Shown in pieces: positions 23,907-33,022 of a stretch of DNA of 64,000 nt. The notes below the pieces were generated by a model. That model ran no database searches. It had not been told where the DNA came from and saw only the letters and a program-made list of their open reading frames with translations. The stretch's first letter is position 1, and each line of letters starts with the position of its first letter. The stretch is from contig NZ_RKLQ01000006.1 of the NCBI RefSeq assembly GCF_019599405.1, positions 1 through 64,000 of the forward strand. Direction: 5' to 3'. Origin of the DNA: Haloarcula salinisoli. Lineage in GTDB: Archaea; Halobacteriota; Halobacteria; Halobacteriales; Haloarculaceae. Both the position numbers and the translations under genes were made by a program.

Positions 23907-24989
23907 TCATTGCTCATCCAGGAGCGACTCGTAGATATCGATGAGGCGCTCCCCCATCCGTTCCAGACTCACTTCCTCGACGTGCTCGCGCCCGTCGGAA
24001 CGGGCCCCCGTCTCCAGCACAGACACGACCGCGTCGACCAGCTCGGCGTCGGTCGAACAGACGTGTGAATTCGTCACCGGCCCCAATCTCGTGCGCGCGT
24101 CGCCGACGTCGGTGGAGACGACCGGGAGGTTACAGGCCATCGCTTCCTTGACCGTGTTGGGTGAGCCCTCGCGCAGCGAGGGAACCAGGAGCAGGTCCGC
24201 GGCGTTGTAGTACACCGGCATCTCGTCGAAATCCGCGTCGTCGACGGTCTGTAACCGTACTGTCTCGTCGACGGATTCGTTCGCTTTCTCCACAGTCCGC
24301 ACCGCCACCGAGTGGCGTTTTTTCTCGTTGGATTCGTGATACGGAAAGATGACGTGGCGTTCGTTCGAATCCCATCCCACAGCCTCCCTCGCTTCGGCCC
24401 GGTCCATCGGCCGGAACAGCGACATGTCGACACCGCTCGGGAGTATCGAGGCCTCACACGGCAACGCCTCGGCCATCTCCTGGCTGCGGACGATGACGTG
24501 GTCGCTCTGGGTCGCACAGAGCTTGGTCAGTCTGGGTTGGAGCCCCGCTATCCGGTCCCCGAGCACGTCATCGCCCCAGAAAGTCATCACGACCGGGCGC
24601 TGGGGCTGGGCCAGCCCCAGTGGGGCGACCACCCCGGAGTTGATATGTATCAGGTCGTACTCCTCGAGCAACGACGATTTGAGTATCTGTGGGTACAGCA
24701 TCGACCCCCGAATCGCGTAGTAGATCGGATTGTGGCCGGCGATACTGCTCAACAGTTCCCCGTGGATTCTGTCGCCGCCGTGGATGTGCCCACCGTCACG
24801 GAAATCACCGGTGTAGACCGCGTCACAGTCGATGCCCAGTTCGGTGAGGATATCCACCTGATTGAGGAAAAACTCCATCCCGGAGCTGGACACCTGCAGG
24901 ACTTTCAACCCCGAGTTACCGTCGCTACGGGCGTCTCCCCCCTGTCGACGGAGCGGGGTCCGCTCGCTGTCCAGCAGCCGTGCTAGCAT
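23907..24989 (-). CDS. Glycosyltransferase family 4 (first copy)
   Basis: 360 residues from the ATG at 24989. After a short N-terminus, VLQVSSSGMEFFLNQVDILTE begins the first Rossmann half. The GT4 signatures are SLREGSPNTVKEAMACNLPVV (nucleotide-sugar binding EX7E-like region) and PSGVDMSLFRP. It should transfer a sugar from a nucleotide donor to a lipid or glycan acceptor at the cytoplasmic face. It resembles the other GT4 copy at 35.4-36.4 kb closely, on the same strand, about 11 kb away. Both face outward from the cluster. Confidence 0.88.
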   Translation of the reverse strand: MLARLLDSERTPLRRQGGDARSDGNSGLKVLQVSSSGMEFFLNQVDILTELGIDCDAVYTGDFRDGGHIHGGDRIHGELLSSIAGHNPIYYAIRGSMLYPQILKSSLLEEYDLIHINSGVVAPLGLAQPQRPVVMTFWGDDVLGDRIAGLQPRLTKLCATQSDHVIVRSQEMAEALPCEASILPSGVDMSLFRPMDRAEAREAVGWDSNERHVIFPYHESNEKKRHSVAVRTVEKANESVDETVRLQTVDDADFDEMPVYYNAADLLLVPSLREGSPNTVKEAMACNLPVVSTDVGDARTRLGPVTNSHVCSTDAELVDAVVSVLETGARSDGREHVEEVSLERMGERLIDIYESLLDEQ

Positions 24990-25541
24990 AGGCTGTTCCA
25001 GGCGTCCGTCGACGCTGTTGCTGTTTTCATAGCCAGTATCGTACCTACGGTGGGATGGTAATGGATGGTCAGATGATAAGTATCGATAGCTTTGCCGGGG
25101 ATAATCCGTGTATAACTGCCGTCAATGGGCCGCTGGCTCGGGACTGAGGTGGTTCGCGGCCGTGTTCGTCGCTACCCCCAGCCGTGTGATTCCGGCGAGG
25201 AGCGAGACGTGGATAGAGTCGGCTTCGCGAGTCGATAGCCGGGCCCGCTGGCGATGGCTGGCAAAGGCGTTGGGGTGTGACTGTGAGTTCGGTTCGGCCG
25301 CCGAGGAGTGGGTTTCGACAGCCCACCGGTCATATGTTGGCCATTCTTAATATCTCGAGCGCAGTAGCACGCGCCGTCGAATGAGAGTTGTCACCGAGAT
25401 AGCTAGTCCGAACGGATGTCGTATCGCTCGGGCCCGGTACCACACGTGGGCAGGAGGGCCAGCGGGCGCCACAGCCGACCATCGAGATACCCCATCGACC
25501 CAGTTACCGACGACGGACCAATTCGCGGTCGCCAGCGCACG
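24990..25541. other. Intergenic region, no convincing gene
   Basis: About 550 bases. Small frames on both strands translate to Arg/Ser-rich sequence without family features. The stretch probably contains the promoters of the divergent GT4 and deacetylase genes; an AT-richer patch (TTCTTAATATC) lies at about 25345-25357. Confidence 0.4.
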
Positions 25542-26357
25542 ATGACGATTGCCGGCGGACGCCAGGCGTGTATCACGCTGGATCTCGAAAACAACTGGGA
25601 GCTCGAGGGGCCGAAGCTGAAATACGCGACGTTCGAGCATCTCGACGAGTACATCGAGCTCCTCGAATCGCTCGACCTGCCACTTTCCGTCTTCGTGGTC
25701 GGCCAGACCGTCGAAGAGCGACCGGACGCCATCGAACAGTTGCGTGAGCGACTCGACGTCGAGTTCCATCTGCACTCGTACTCCCATGACCTCTCGGGGA
25801 CGGCGAGCCTCGAAGACGAGGTGCGAAAAGGGAAACGAGCGTTCGAATCTTACTTCGGCCGCTCACCGCAGGGGTACCGGTCGACCCAGGGGCGAATCGA
25901 CCGGGCCGGCCTCCGGACGCTCGAATCGGAGGGGTTTCTGTTCGATTCGAGCGTCTTTCCGACGTACCGTCCCGGGGTGTACAACAACCTCGACGCCCCC
26001 ATCGAACCGTACCGACCGCCCGAGGCCCAGTCGCTGTTCGAGATTCCGGTCGGCGTCGTTCCGGGGCTCCGGATTCCGCTCTCGCAGGGGTATATCAAGG
26101 CGATGGAGGGGCCGTTGCTCGCCGCGCTGCGTCACGTCCCGTTAAAGGACGTGGTCGTGTTCAACACGCATCTCCAGGATTTCTTCCACACACGTGCCCA
26201 CGACCAGCTCGACCAGCCAAAGCGGTTCTTCTACGAGCGGAATATCGAGAACGCCGAGCGGGTGTTCCGGCGGGTCGTCGAGACACTGCGCCGTGACGGG
26301 TTCTCCTTTATGAAAATGACGGACGTCTACGAGCGCTGTACAGACGGCAAGGACTGA
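25542..26357 (+). CDS. Polysaccharide deacetylase family protein
   Basis: 271 residues from the ATG at 25542; the longer frame upstream is out of style. CITLDLENNWEL holds the first Asp pair (TLDxE type), VEFHLHSYSHDLSG the His-x3-His metal pair and QGYRSTQGRIDRAGL the Arg/Ser motif of the NodB fold. It is shorter than full NodB enzymes, like the PEP-CTERM/XrtA-linked deacetylases. Expected activity is removal of N- or O-acetyl groups from a glycan. The mutation of the usual TFDDG motif to LDLENN leaves catalytic competence open. First gene of a + strand cluster with two FemAB-like genes. Confidence 0.82.
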   Translation: MTIAGGRQACITLDLENNWELEGPKLKYATFEHLDEYIELLESLDLPLSVFVVGQTVEERPDAIEQLRERLDVEFHLHSYSHDLSGTASLEDEVRKGKRAFESYFGRSPQGYRSTQGRIDRAGLRTLESEGFLFDSSVFPTYRPGVYNNLDAPIEPYRPPEAQSLFEIPVGVVPGLRIPLSQGYIKAMEGPLLAALRHVPLKDVVVFNTHLQDFFHTRAHDQLDQPKRFFYERNIENAERVFRRVVETLRRDGFSFMKMTDVYERCTDGKD

Positions 26358-26704
26358 GGGAACAGCCGGTCGGTATCGGTGGGACCGATCTAACGAGCAG
26401 TGGTCACCAGAGGCGGGGCGACTGGAGACACGTCCTGTACAGCTAGCCCATTGCCATCGTGAGCGGAGTCGCCGAGGCGGGAGGTGACCAATGTTATGGA
26501 CGATGAAATGAACTGGACAGAATTCGAGATGGAGATAATTTCTGTATACTAACTACCCGAACTCGCGTTGAGTCGAACCAATATGTCACCCGGCTTGTCG
26601 TCGGACCCGTGCCACAGACAACGGCAGGTACCGGCCCTGCGAGCGGAGAGAGAACCGACTGGTCGCATCTGGACAGGCGCTGTGTCACAGCGGGACGAAC
26701 GGAG
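26358..26704. other. Intergenic region between deacetylase and FemAB-like genes
   Basis: About 350 bases with an AT-rich patch at 26495-26590 that may hold a promoter. The upstream in-frame extension of the following gene (GTG at 26609) is possible but its translation is not typical. Confidence 0.4.
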
Positions 26705-27790
26705 ATGACGATGTTGGACGCCCCACAGGCTACCGAGCGATACACGGTCGGGACCTGTACCGACAGCGACGAGTGGAATCAGTTCGTGGAACACAACGAC
26801 GGTCCGGCGTACAACCACTGGGCCTGGAGCGACGCGGTCGCCTCGTATGGACATCCCAGATGGCACCTCGTTGCTCGTGACAACGAGACGGACGAGATTG
26901 CGGCCGCGCTTCCGATATACCACGTCGAGAGTCGGCTGTTCGGTTCGAAGCTGCTGTCACCGGCCTTCGCCGAGCGGGGCGGGATAGTCATAGACGAGAC
27001 CGCTCAGGCAGAGACCGCGAAACGACTCATCCTGGAGCAGACCAAACGGATGGCGGCGGAACTGGACGCCGAGTACGTCAGCCTGCGGGGCGCACAGGCC
27101 ACCGACGCAGCTGATTTCAGCGTCAAGAACAGGTACGTCACCTTCCAGGTGTCGACCGACCAGGGGTCGGACGCGGTCTGGGACGACATACGGGACAGTC
27201 GACAGCGCCAGATACGGCAGGCCGACGACAACGACGCGTTGCAGTTCAAAGTCGCCGACTCGCTGGCGGACCTCGAGACGTACTATCAGCTCTATCTCGA
27301 GACGATGCATCGTCACGGGAGTCCCGCCCACTCCTTCGAGTTCTTCAGGACGCTCTGGGACCAGCTCCACGAGCCGGGGCATCTCCGTCTAAGCCTGATA
27401 CTGCACGAGGGCTCGCCGATAAACGGGATGATAGACCTCTCGCTCGGGTCGACCGTCTATCAGTGGGGCGTCGTGAACGAGTACGAACATCGCGACCTGA
27501 ACGGCGGGAGCCTCCTGCTGTGGAAATCGCTCGAACGCGCCGCCGAGGACGGGTTCGACACCTACGAGTTCGGTCGGACCCGGGAAGGGTCGGGGGTCTA
27601 TCTGTTCAAGAAGAGTTTCGGGGGGACGAAGACCTGGTACGACGACGTTCACTACTTCCCGAACGGTGAGGTGGCGCTGCCCGACCCGGAGGCCGAAAAG
27701 TACGAGCGGGCAAAGGAGATCTGGAAACGACTGCCGCTGTCGGTCACTCGCATCGTGGGACCGCAGGTGCGCAAACAGCTGGGGATCTGA
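26705..27790 (+). CDS. FemAB-like GNAT-fold acyltransferase, first copy
   Basis: 361 residues with the start set at the ATG at 26705 (another ATG follows at 26711). PAYNHWAWSDAVASYGHPRW and ALPIYHVESRLFGSKLLSPAFAER are the N-terminal GNAT half; the second half has EYEHRDLNGGSLLLWKSLE and YEFGRTREGSGVYLFKKSFG, the motif of FemAB proteins linked to exosortase/PEP-CTERM exopolysaccharide clusters. FemAB enzymes move aminoacyl groups onto peptidoglycan in bacteria, which archaea lack, so here the acceptor is probably a glycan or lipid carrier. 5 bases separate it from the second copy. Confidence 0.82.
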   Translation: MTMLDAPQATERYTVGTCTDSDEWNQFVEHNDGPAYNHWAWSDAVASYGHPRWHLVARDNETDEIAAALPIYHVESRLFGSKLLSPAFAERGGIVIDETAQAETAKRLILEQTKRMAAELDAEYVSLRGAQATDAADFSVKNRYVTFQVSTDQGSDAVWDDIRDSRQRQIRQADDNDALQFKVADSLADLETYYQLYLETMHRHGSPAHSFEFFRTLWDQLHEPGHLRLSLILHEGSPINGMIDLSLGSTVYQWGVVNEYEHRDLNGGSLLLWKSLERAAEDGFDTYEFGRTREGSGVYLFKKSFGGTKTWYDDVHYFPNGEVALPDPEAEKYERAKEIWKRLPLSVTRIVGPQVRKQLGI

Positions 27791-27795
27791 CTCCC

Positions 27796-28842
27796 ATGGA
27801 GATCCAGCACCTGTCGCTCGAGGAGTGGGAGGAGCTGCTTCCCAGCTCGGGGGTCGGCCCGTTCCACCAGCCGGAGGTACTTACGCTGATGGACGAGTAC
27901 GAAGACGGCGACCTGCAGTTGCTCGGCGGGTTTCGCGGACAGCAACCGGTCGGCCTCTTCCCCGTGTTCGTCCGCACCAGGTATCCGCTGCGGTTCGTCG
28001 TGTCACCACCGCCAGGGCTGAGCATCCCCTGGCTCGGCCCTGTGTTGATGCCCACGAGCCCGAAACAGCGAAAACGGGAGCAGCTCAACAAGCGGTTCAC
28101 CGAGGAAGCGCTCAAGGCGGTGGATGCGGGGGGCCTCCGCACGCTGTTTGGCTTCGTCGGCTCTCCGAAATACGGCGACCCGCGCCCGTATCTCTGGAAC
28201 GACAAGAACGTGGACCCGCGGTTCAACTACGCGCTCGAACTGGGGGACCGGGAGCGCGAGTCGGTCCTGAAGTCGTTCAGTCGCGACCTGCGCCAGGAGA
28301 TTCGCAAGCGCGAGGAGCTCGATATCTCCATCACTGTCGAAGGTCCGGCTGCTGCCGAGCGAATCTGTGGAGAGCTAAAAGAGCGCCACGCCGCACAGGG
28401 GCTGACCTATCCGACGCCGCGGGCGTTCACACGTGAGGTTGTCACGCGGCTCGAAGACCGGACGAGGGTGTACGTCGCCCGCGGCCCCGACGGTGAGTTC
28501 CTCAGCGGGGTCACCCTTCTGTTTTCCAACGGGGACGCGATGTTCTGGCAGGGCGGTATGAAAGCGAGCTACGGGGGTATCAGCGTCAATAGCCTCCTCC
28601 ACTGGGAGATAATCACGGATATCCTCGAGAGCCCGGAGCTCGACAGCGTCGAGCGGTACCACCTCGGAAACGCCCTCAATCGCCGTATCTCCCGTTACAA
28701 GAGCAAGTTCAACGGCGAGCCTGTGGTCAACTACGAGGTCAAATCGAACCTGATGGTGGTGGCCAGAAAGGCACACACAGCCCGACAGGAGCTGGCTGGG
28801 AACGGGCTCCCCGATATCCGGGACTGGTCGTTATCAACGTAG
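27796..28842 (+). CDS. FemAB-like GNAT-fold acyltransferase, second copy
   Basis: 348 residues. GVGPFHQPEVLTLMDEYEDG and PVFVRTRYPLRFVVSPPPGLS begin the first GNAT half; SRDLRQEIRKREELDISIT and WQGGMKASYGGISVNSLLHW are the central and second-half motifs; YHLGNALNRRISRYKSKFNG corresponds to the FGR...KKSFG segment of the other copy. The two copies are clearly divergent in sequence, so they may act on different donors or acceptors. Same likely role as the first copy, in glycan modification; substrate is inferred only. Confidence 0.82.
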   Translation: MEIQHLSLEEWEELLPSSGVGPFHQPEVLTLMDEYEDGDLQLLGGFRGQQPVGLFPVFVRTRYPLRFVVSPPPGLSIPWLGPVLMPTSPKQRKREQLNKRFTEEALKAVDAGGLRTLFGFVGSPKYGDPRPYLWNDKNVDPRFNYALELGDRERESVLKSFSRDLRQEIRKREELDISITVEGPAAAERICGELKERHAAQGLTYPTPRAFTREVVTRLEDRTRVYVARGPDGEFLSGVTLLFSNGDAMFWQGGMKASYGGISVNSLLHWEIITDILESPELDSVERYHLGNALNRRISRYKSKFNGEPVVNYEVKSNLMVVARKAHTARQELAGNGLPDIRDWSLST

Positions 28843-29545
28843 TATCTATTTACTCCACCGCCACAGGCGATAACGACAATATACGACAGCCCACTCACGC
28901 CTCGACGGTCGACAGTCGAGGAGTACAGGAGTCTATCACTATGCATTTGGGACTGAACGGGGCAGTAGACTGGACCGGTACTCCCCGCTGGCAAAGATAC
29001 GGGCCGCCAGTCGCTGTGGCCGCTGTGTCACCATCGAACACCCCCTGGACCGACAGAGTCGACGAACACGTGGCCGGACTCGCGTACCGGATTGGGCCGT
29101 GCTATGGTCGGAAGCTCCAGTCGTTCCTTGCAGCCGACGTATTCAATTGGCTAGTCCCTGCCACGGGAGTGCAAACGACCCGGAGAAAGTCCGACGTAGA
29201 ACGCCAACGCCGTGGCGCTTCGAGGGTAAGTACCGCTAAACTACCAGATAAGTTATCCAGTTGTAGTTACTGTATGGAGAGAGGATATATCTCGAAACAC
29301 CTAGCCATCTCAACCGGATTCAGGGCCGCACTGCAGCGTCGATGGACGAGTCACCAGCTACCCCCGAATCCCACCGAATATATGCCTAACGAACCATCGA
29401 CCTAGCCGCCTGATTCACGACGGCTATGTAAGTTGTATTAAATTTTTAATAATATGGTTACGAGCGGCGGGAAGACACTATAATTGCACTATTTGTTGCA
29501 AAGCTATCTATAACTATTCATATCCCACTGGGGGTATTCGACACG
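28843..29545. other. Intergenic region, 700 bases, no convincing gene
   Basis: A 154-residue frame (28941-29405) has basic, Ser/Arg-rich composition unlike neighbouring genes and no family features, so I do not call it. A small hairpin with stem CCTCGAC at 28900-28906 and GTCGAGG at 28915-28921 follows the FemAB gene and could help termination. A strong AT-rich zone (29415-29530) should be the promoter of the sugar dehydrogenase operon. Confidence 0.45.
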
Positions 29546-30919
29546 ATGGCCCATCTTAGCATCGTTGGAATGGGATACGTCGGTCTGCCCCTCGCGCTGG
29601 CTTTCGATGCCGAGGGCCACGACGTAGTCGGGTTTGACACTGACGCCCGGAAGGTAGCGCGCTTCCGGCGCGGCGAGGACCCGACAAGTGAGGTCGGTTC
29701 GGACGCCATCGACCGAAGCGATATCACCTTCACCACCAGCGAAAGCGAAATCGAATCGAGTGATTACTACGTTATCACCGTTCCGACCCCCATCGACGAG
29801 TCGGGGGCACCGGACCTGGCGTTCATCGAGGCCGCCGGTGAGACGGTGGGTGCCACCCTCTCCGACGGTTCGACAGTCGTCCTGGAGTCGACAGTGTATC
29901 CGGGTGCGACACGGGAGGTCCTCCTGCCGGTGCTGGAGGAGAAATCCGGAAAAACTGCCGGCACGGAGTTCTATCTGGGCTACTCCCCGGAGCGTCTCGT
30001 GCCCGGCAACGCAGCGAAGGGGCTATCGGATATCGTCAAGATAGTCAGCGGGCACGACGAGGTCGCCCTGGAACGGCTCCGTGCGCTCTACGGCGACGTC
30101 GTCGATGCGGGACTCCACCCTGCCCCGTCGATGGAAGTCGCAGAAGCAGCGAAGTGCCTCGAGAACACCCAGCGCGACTTGAACATCGCGCTGATGAACG
30201 AGTTCGCGTTCGGTTGCCGGCAACTCGACCATCCGATAGACGCTCGCGACGTAATCGACGCCGCCTCGACGAAGTGGAACTTCCACGAGTACCACCCCGG
30301 AACAGTCGGAGGCCACTGTATCCCGGTCGACCCGAACTATCTCATCTGGCAGTTCGAGCAGCACGGCTTCGACTCCGAGCTTATCCGGACTGCCCGGTCT
30401 GTAAACGACGAGTTCGCGACCCAGATGGCCACGGCCGCTATCGAGGCCCTCGGCGAGCGAGCGCAGACGCTAAATCGCGAGTACGAGACTATCAACGCCG
30501 ATGGGGGGCAAGTACCGGACGGGAGCGGTCCAACCGCGGTGACAGTGCCACAGTTCCCGGACGACGGGCCACGACTGCTCGTCCTCGGATTCGCCTACAA
30601 ACCAGGCACCACGGATGTTCGCTCACCAGTTCTCAGGGACGCTATCGAACAGTTACAGGAAGTCGTCGAGGTCGTGGGTGTCGACCCACATATCTCGAAC
30701 GAAGCGGTTCGGAACGATTTTGATGTCCCTGTCCAGGAGAGCCTCTCAGTCGACGATTTCGATGGGTTACTGCTGTCCACGCCACACGACGCCTTCAGGT
30801 CGCTGGACCTCGGGGCGATTCGTGACAGGATGAACGAGCTCCCGGTGCTTGTCGACGTGACCGGGACCTACGACAGCGACGAGGCAGCCGAACACGGCTT
30901 CATCTACCGGGGCATCTGA
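29546..30919 (+). CDS. Nucleotide-sugar dehydrogenase (UDP-glucose/UDP-ManNAc dehydrogenase type)
   Basis: 457 residues. SIVGMGYVGLPLALAF is the NAD-binding GxGxxG, with the second-domain motif CLENTQRDLNIALMNEF and catalytic Cys258 in GGHCIPVDPNYL. LLVLGFAYKPGTTDVRSP marks the third domain. Compared with the family there is an extra loop at about residues 305-340 (NREYETINADGGQVPDG). The enzyme oxidises the sugar C6 alcohol to a carboxylate with NAD, supplying an acidic sugar for surface glycan, as haloarchaeal N-glycans and EPS contain uronic acids. TGATG overlap with the next gene. Confidence 0.9.
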   Translation: MAHLSIVGMGYVGLPLALAFDAEGHDVVGFDTDARKVARFRRGEDPTSEVGSDAIDRSDITFTTSESEIESSDYYVITVPTPIDESGAPDLAFIEAAGETVGATLSDGSTVVLESTVYPGATREVLLPVLEEKSGKTAGTEFYLGYSPERLVPGNAAKGLSDIVKIVSGHDEVALERLRALYGDVVDAGLHPAPSMEVAEAAKCLENTQRDLNIALMNEFAFGCRQLDHPIDARDVIDAASTKWNFHEYHPGTVGGHCIPVDPNYLIWQFEQHGFDSELIRTARSVNDEFATQMATAAIEALGERAQTLNREYETINADGGQVPDGSGPTAVTVPQFPDDGPRLLVLGFAYKPGTTDVRSPVLRDAIEQLQEVVEVVGVDPHISNEAVRNDFDVPVQESLSVDDFDGLLLSTPHDAFRSLDLGAIRDRMNELPVLVDVTGTYDSDEAAEHGFIYRGI

Positions 30920-32121
30920 TGTACGAGGGCAAAACTGTCGGTGTGGTCATCCCGGCGTACAACGAAGAAGAGTTCATCGAGGCTGTCATCCGGGGGGTTC
31001 CCGAGTACGTCGACCGGATATACGCTGTCGACGACGCCTCGACCGACGCGACGTGGACGGAGATTCTGGCAGCACCGACGGCCGAGGACGGTCCAGGTCC
31101 GCGGTACGAACAGACTGACGGGGGCACTGATCGCGGGACGACCGGCAACGGGCTCACACCTACCCGGAGCAGTGACCGAACCGACCCGGACCAGCCCGAC
31201 GGGACGGCCGACCTACAGGAGAGCTGGAGCGTCGAGTCGATGGCCGACAGCGAGACGCCAGTCCACAGGGCACTCGCCGAGCGAACCCAGGAGCTCCGGC
31301 GCCAGGGGCGAGTGGTCGCTATCCAGCACCGCTCGAATCAGGGCGCGGGCGGCGCAATCAAGACCGGCTACCTCGCGGCGCTCGTCGACGGCGTCGACGC
31401 CGTCGCGACTATCGACGGTGACGGACAGATGGACCCCGGCGTCCTCTCGGACCTCCTCGACCCGATTGTCGACGACGACATCGACTACACGAAGGGGAAT
31501 CGGCTCTTGCACCGCGAGTACCGGAGCGAGATGCCGACACTCAGGCTCGTCGGTAACTTTATCCTGACCTTCCTGACGAAGATAGCGAGCGGGTACTGGC
31601 GTGTGATGGACCCACAGAACGGCTACACCGTCATCTCACGACAGGCCCTCGAAGCGGTCAGCGTGAGAGAGATGTACGAGGACTACGGCTACTGCAACGA
31701 GTTGCTCATCAAACTCAACGTCGCCGACACTCGTATCGCCGACGTGCCGACCGACGTGGAGTACTCGGACGAAGAGAGTCATATCCAGTACTCCTCGTAC
31801 ATTCCCCGGGTGTCGATGCTGTTGTTGCGGGGGTTCCTCTGGCGATTGAAGACCAAGTATCTCATCCTGGACTTTCACCCGCTGGTCTTCTTCTATTTCC
31901 TCGGTGCTGCCAGCAGTGGCGTCGGCGTTCTCAGTGGCCTCTACACCGTCTGGCAAAGCCTCGCCACGGGGTCGAGCTACCTCCTCGACGAGATAGTGTC
32001 ACCCGTACTACTGGTGACCGGGCTGACCTTTCTCCTGGTCGCGATGGTCCTCGACAGGGCCGAAAACGACGCGCTGGTTCGGCCCCAGCAACTCGGTGCG
32101 AACAGCGCGCGAATGGAGTGA
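30919..32121 (+). CDS. Glycosyltransferase family 2 with two C-terminal membrane helices
   Basis: 400 residues, overlapping the previous gene by one base (TGATG). VVIPAYNEEEFIEAVIRG opens the GT2 fold; ATIDGDGQMDPG (about 163-174) contains the DxD-like metal and nucleotide motif, and RVMDPQNGYTVISRQALE follows. Residues about 52-108 are an extra acidic low-complexity insert not usual in the family. Two hydrophobic helices at the end (PLVFFYFLGAASSGVG and the one near LLVTGLTFLLVAM) anchor it in the membrane. Like dolichol-phosphate sugar synthases, it may load a sugar on a lipid carrier. Confidence 0.88.
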   Translation: MYEGKTVGVVIPAYNEEEFIEAVIRGVPEYVDRIYAVDDASTDATWTEILAAPTAEDGPGPRYEQTDGGTDRGTTGNGLTPTRSSDRTDPDQPDGTADLQESWSVESMADSETPVHRALAERTQELRRQGRVVAIQHRSNQGAGGAIKTGYLAALVDGVDAVATIDGDGQMDPGVLSDLLDPIVDDDIDYTKGNRLLHREYRSEMPTLRLVGNFILTFLTKIASGYWRVMDPQNGYTVISRQALEAVSVREMYEDYGYCNELLIKLNVADTRIADVPTDVEYSDEESHIQYSSYIPRVSMLLLRGFLWRLKTKYLILDFHPLVFFYFLGAASSGVGVLSGLYTVWQSLATGSSYLLDEIVSPVLLVTGLTFLLVAMVLDRAENDALVRPQQLGANSARME

Positions 32122-32250
32122 CTCCGGGGAATCCGCCACCGATGACAGTTCTCGACCGAGGTGACGAGACCTGGCACGAATCCCCAGCCAGGTCCCGAGT
32201 CGTCACTCGCAACGGCGGTGGGTCATGCTGGCCGAGACGGTGTCGGGAAC

Positions 32251-32892
32251 TTATCTGATGTCTGCGCCACGGACGTTCGTCTTGACACTCCGGAGCCCCT
32301 GTTTGGCTTTCTGCTTCGAGGAGTAGCCTTGCCCGCTGTCAGCGATTATCTCGCCGTTGTCGTGACGGAGTCGCCAGCGCCACTTCGCACCGCTGTCAGC
32401 GAACAGCTCGAAGGTACCCTTACTGGCGCCTTCGTCTTCCTCGGGCTGATCGTCTTTCGACGTGTCGAGGACGTGCGCGCCGGGGGCGTTCTTTCGGACG
32501 CTTTCGAGGCCCTGTTTGGCCTTCTGTTTCGAAGCGTACCCCTGACTGCTGTCGGCGATTATGTTGCCGTTATCGTGAACCAGACGCCAGCGCCACTCCT
32601 CGGCGTTGTCCTCGTAGAGGTCGAACGTCGCCTTGCTCGCGTTGGCGTCCGTGTCGATAATCCCCTCGTCGGCCGGCCACTCGACGTCGATTTCGAGGCT
32701 CACCATCTCGCCCTCCTGTTCGAGTTCGACCTCGAACTCCGGGTCGGCCGGCATCTCGACGGTCACTGTCTGTTCCTCGTCGGCCGGGACCGGCTCACCG
32801 CGGCTGAGTCTGCGGGCCAGTCGGCGGAAGTACGTCGCGAGGCCGCGACGGCTTCGTGTCTCCTCGGATTCGTATATAGTCTCTTCTGACAT
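32251..32892 (-). CDS. YegP-like (DUF1508) double-domain protein with N-terminal amphi-Trp-like domain
   Basis: 213 residues from the ATG at 32892. An N-terminal amphi-Trp-like stretch (EQTVTVEMPADPEFEVELEQ, EMVSLEIDVEWP) precedes two DUF1508 units: ATFDLYEDNAEEWRWRLVHD with SSQGYASKQKAKQGLESV, and GTFELFADSGAKWRWRLRHD with SGQGYSSKQKAKQGLRSV. DUF1508/YegP proteins are small folds with an exposed Trp motif and unknown function. Such fusions are seen in haloarchaea. The gene is inside the glycan cluster on the opposite strand and may be unrelated. Confidence 0.8.
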   Translation of the reverse strand: MSEETIYESEETRSRRGLATYFRRLARRLSRGEPVPADEEQTVTVEMPADPEFEVELEQEGEMVSLEIDVEWPADEGIIDTDANASKATFDLYEDNAEEWRWRLVHDNGNIIADSSQGYASKQKAKQGLESVRKNAPGAHVLDTSKDDQPEEDEGASKGTFELFADSGAKWRWRLRHDNGEIIADSGQGYSSKQKAKQGLRSVKTNVRGADIR

Positions 32893-33022
32893 ACAGAGTG
32901 GTAAACAGATGGCAAGCATAAAGTCCTACCCCAGGGCCCACGACTGTTTCGGGCAGATATCAGAGGCGATGACGCTCACCCACCGACGGTGTCGTATCGA
33001 AGGCGCAATGAGTGCAGTCCAG

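Noticed and set aside
28941-29405. 154-codon frame in the gap before the sugar dehydrogenase
   Set aside because: Basic, Arg/Ser-rich, no family features and atypical for this genome.
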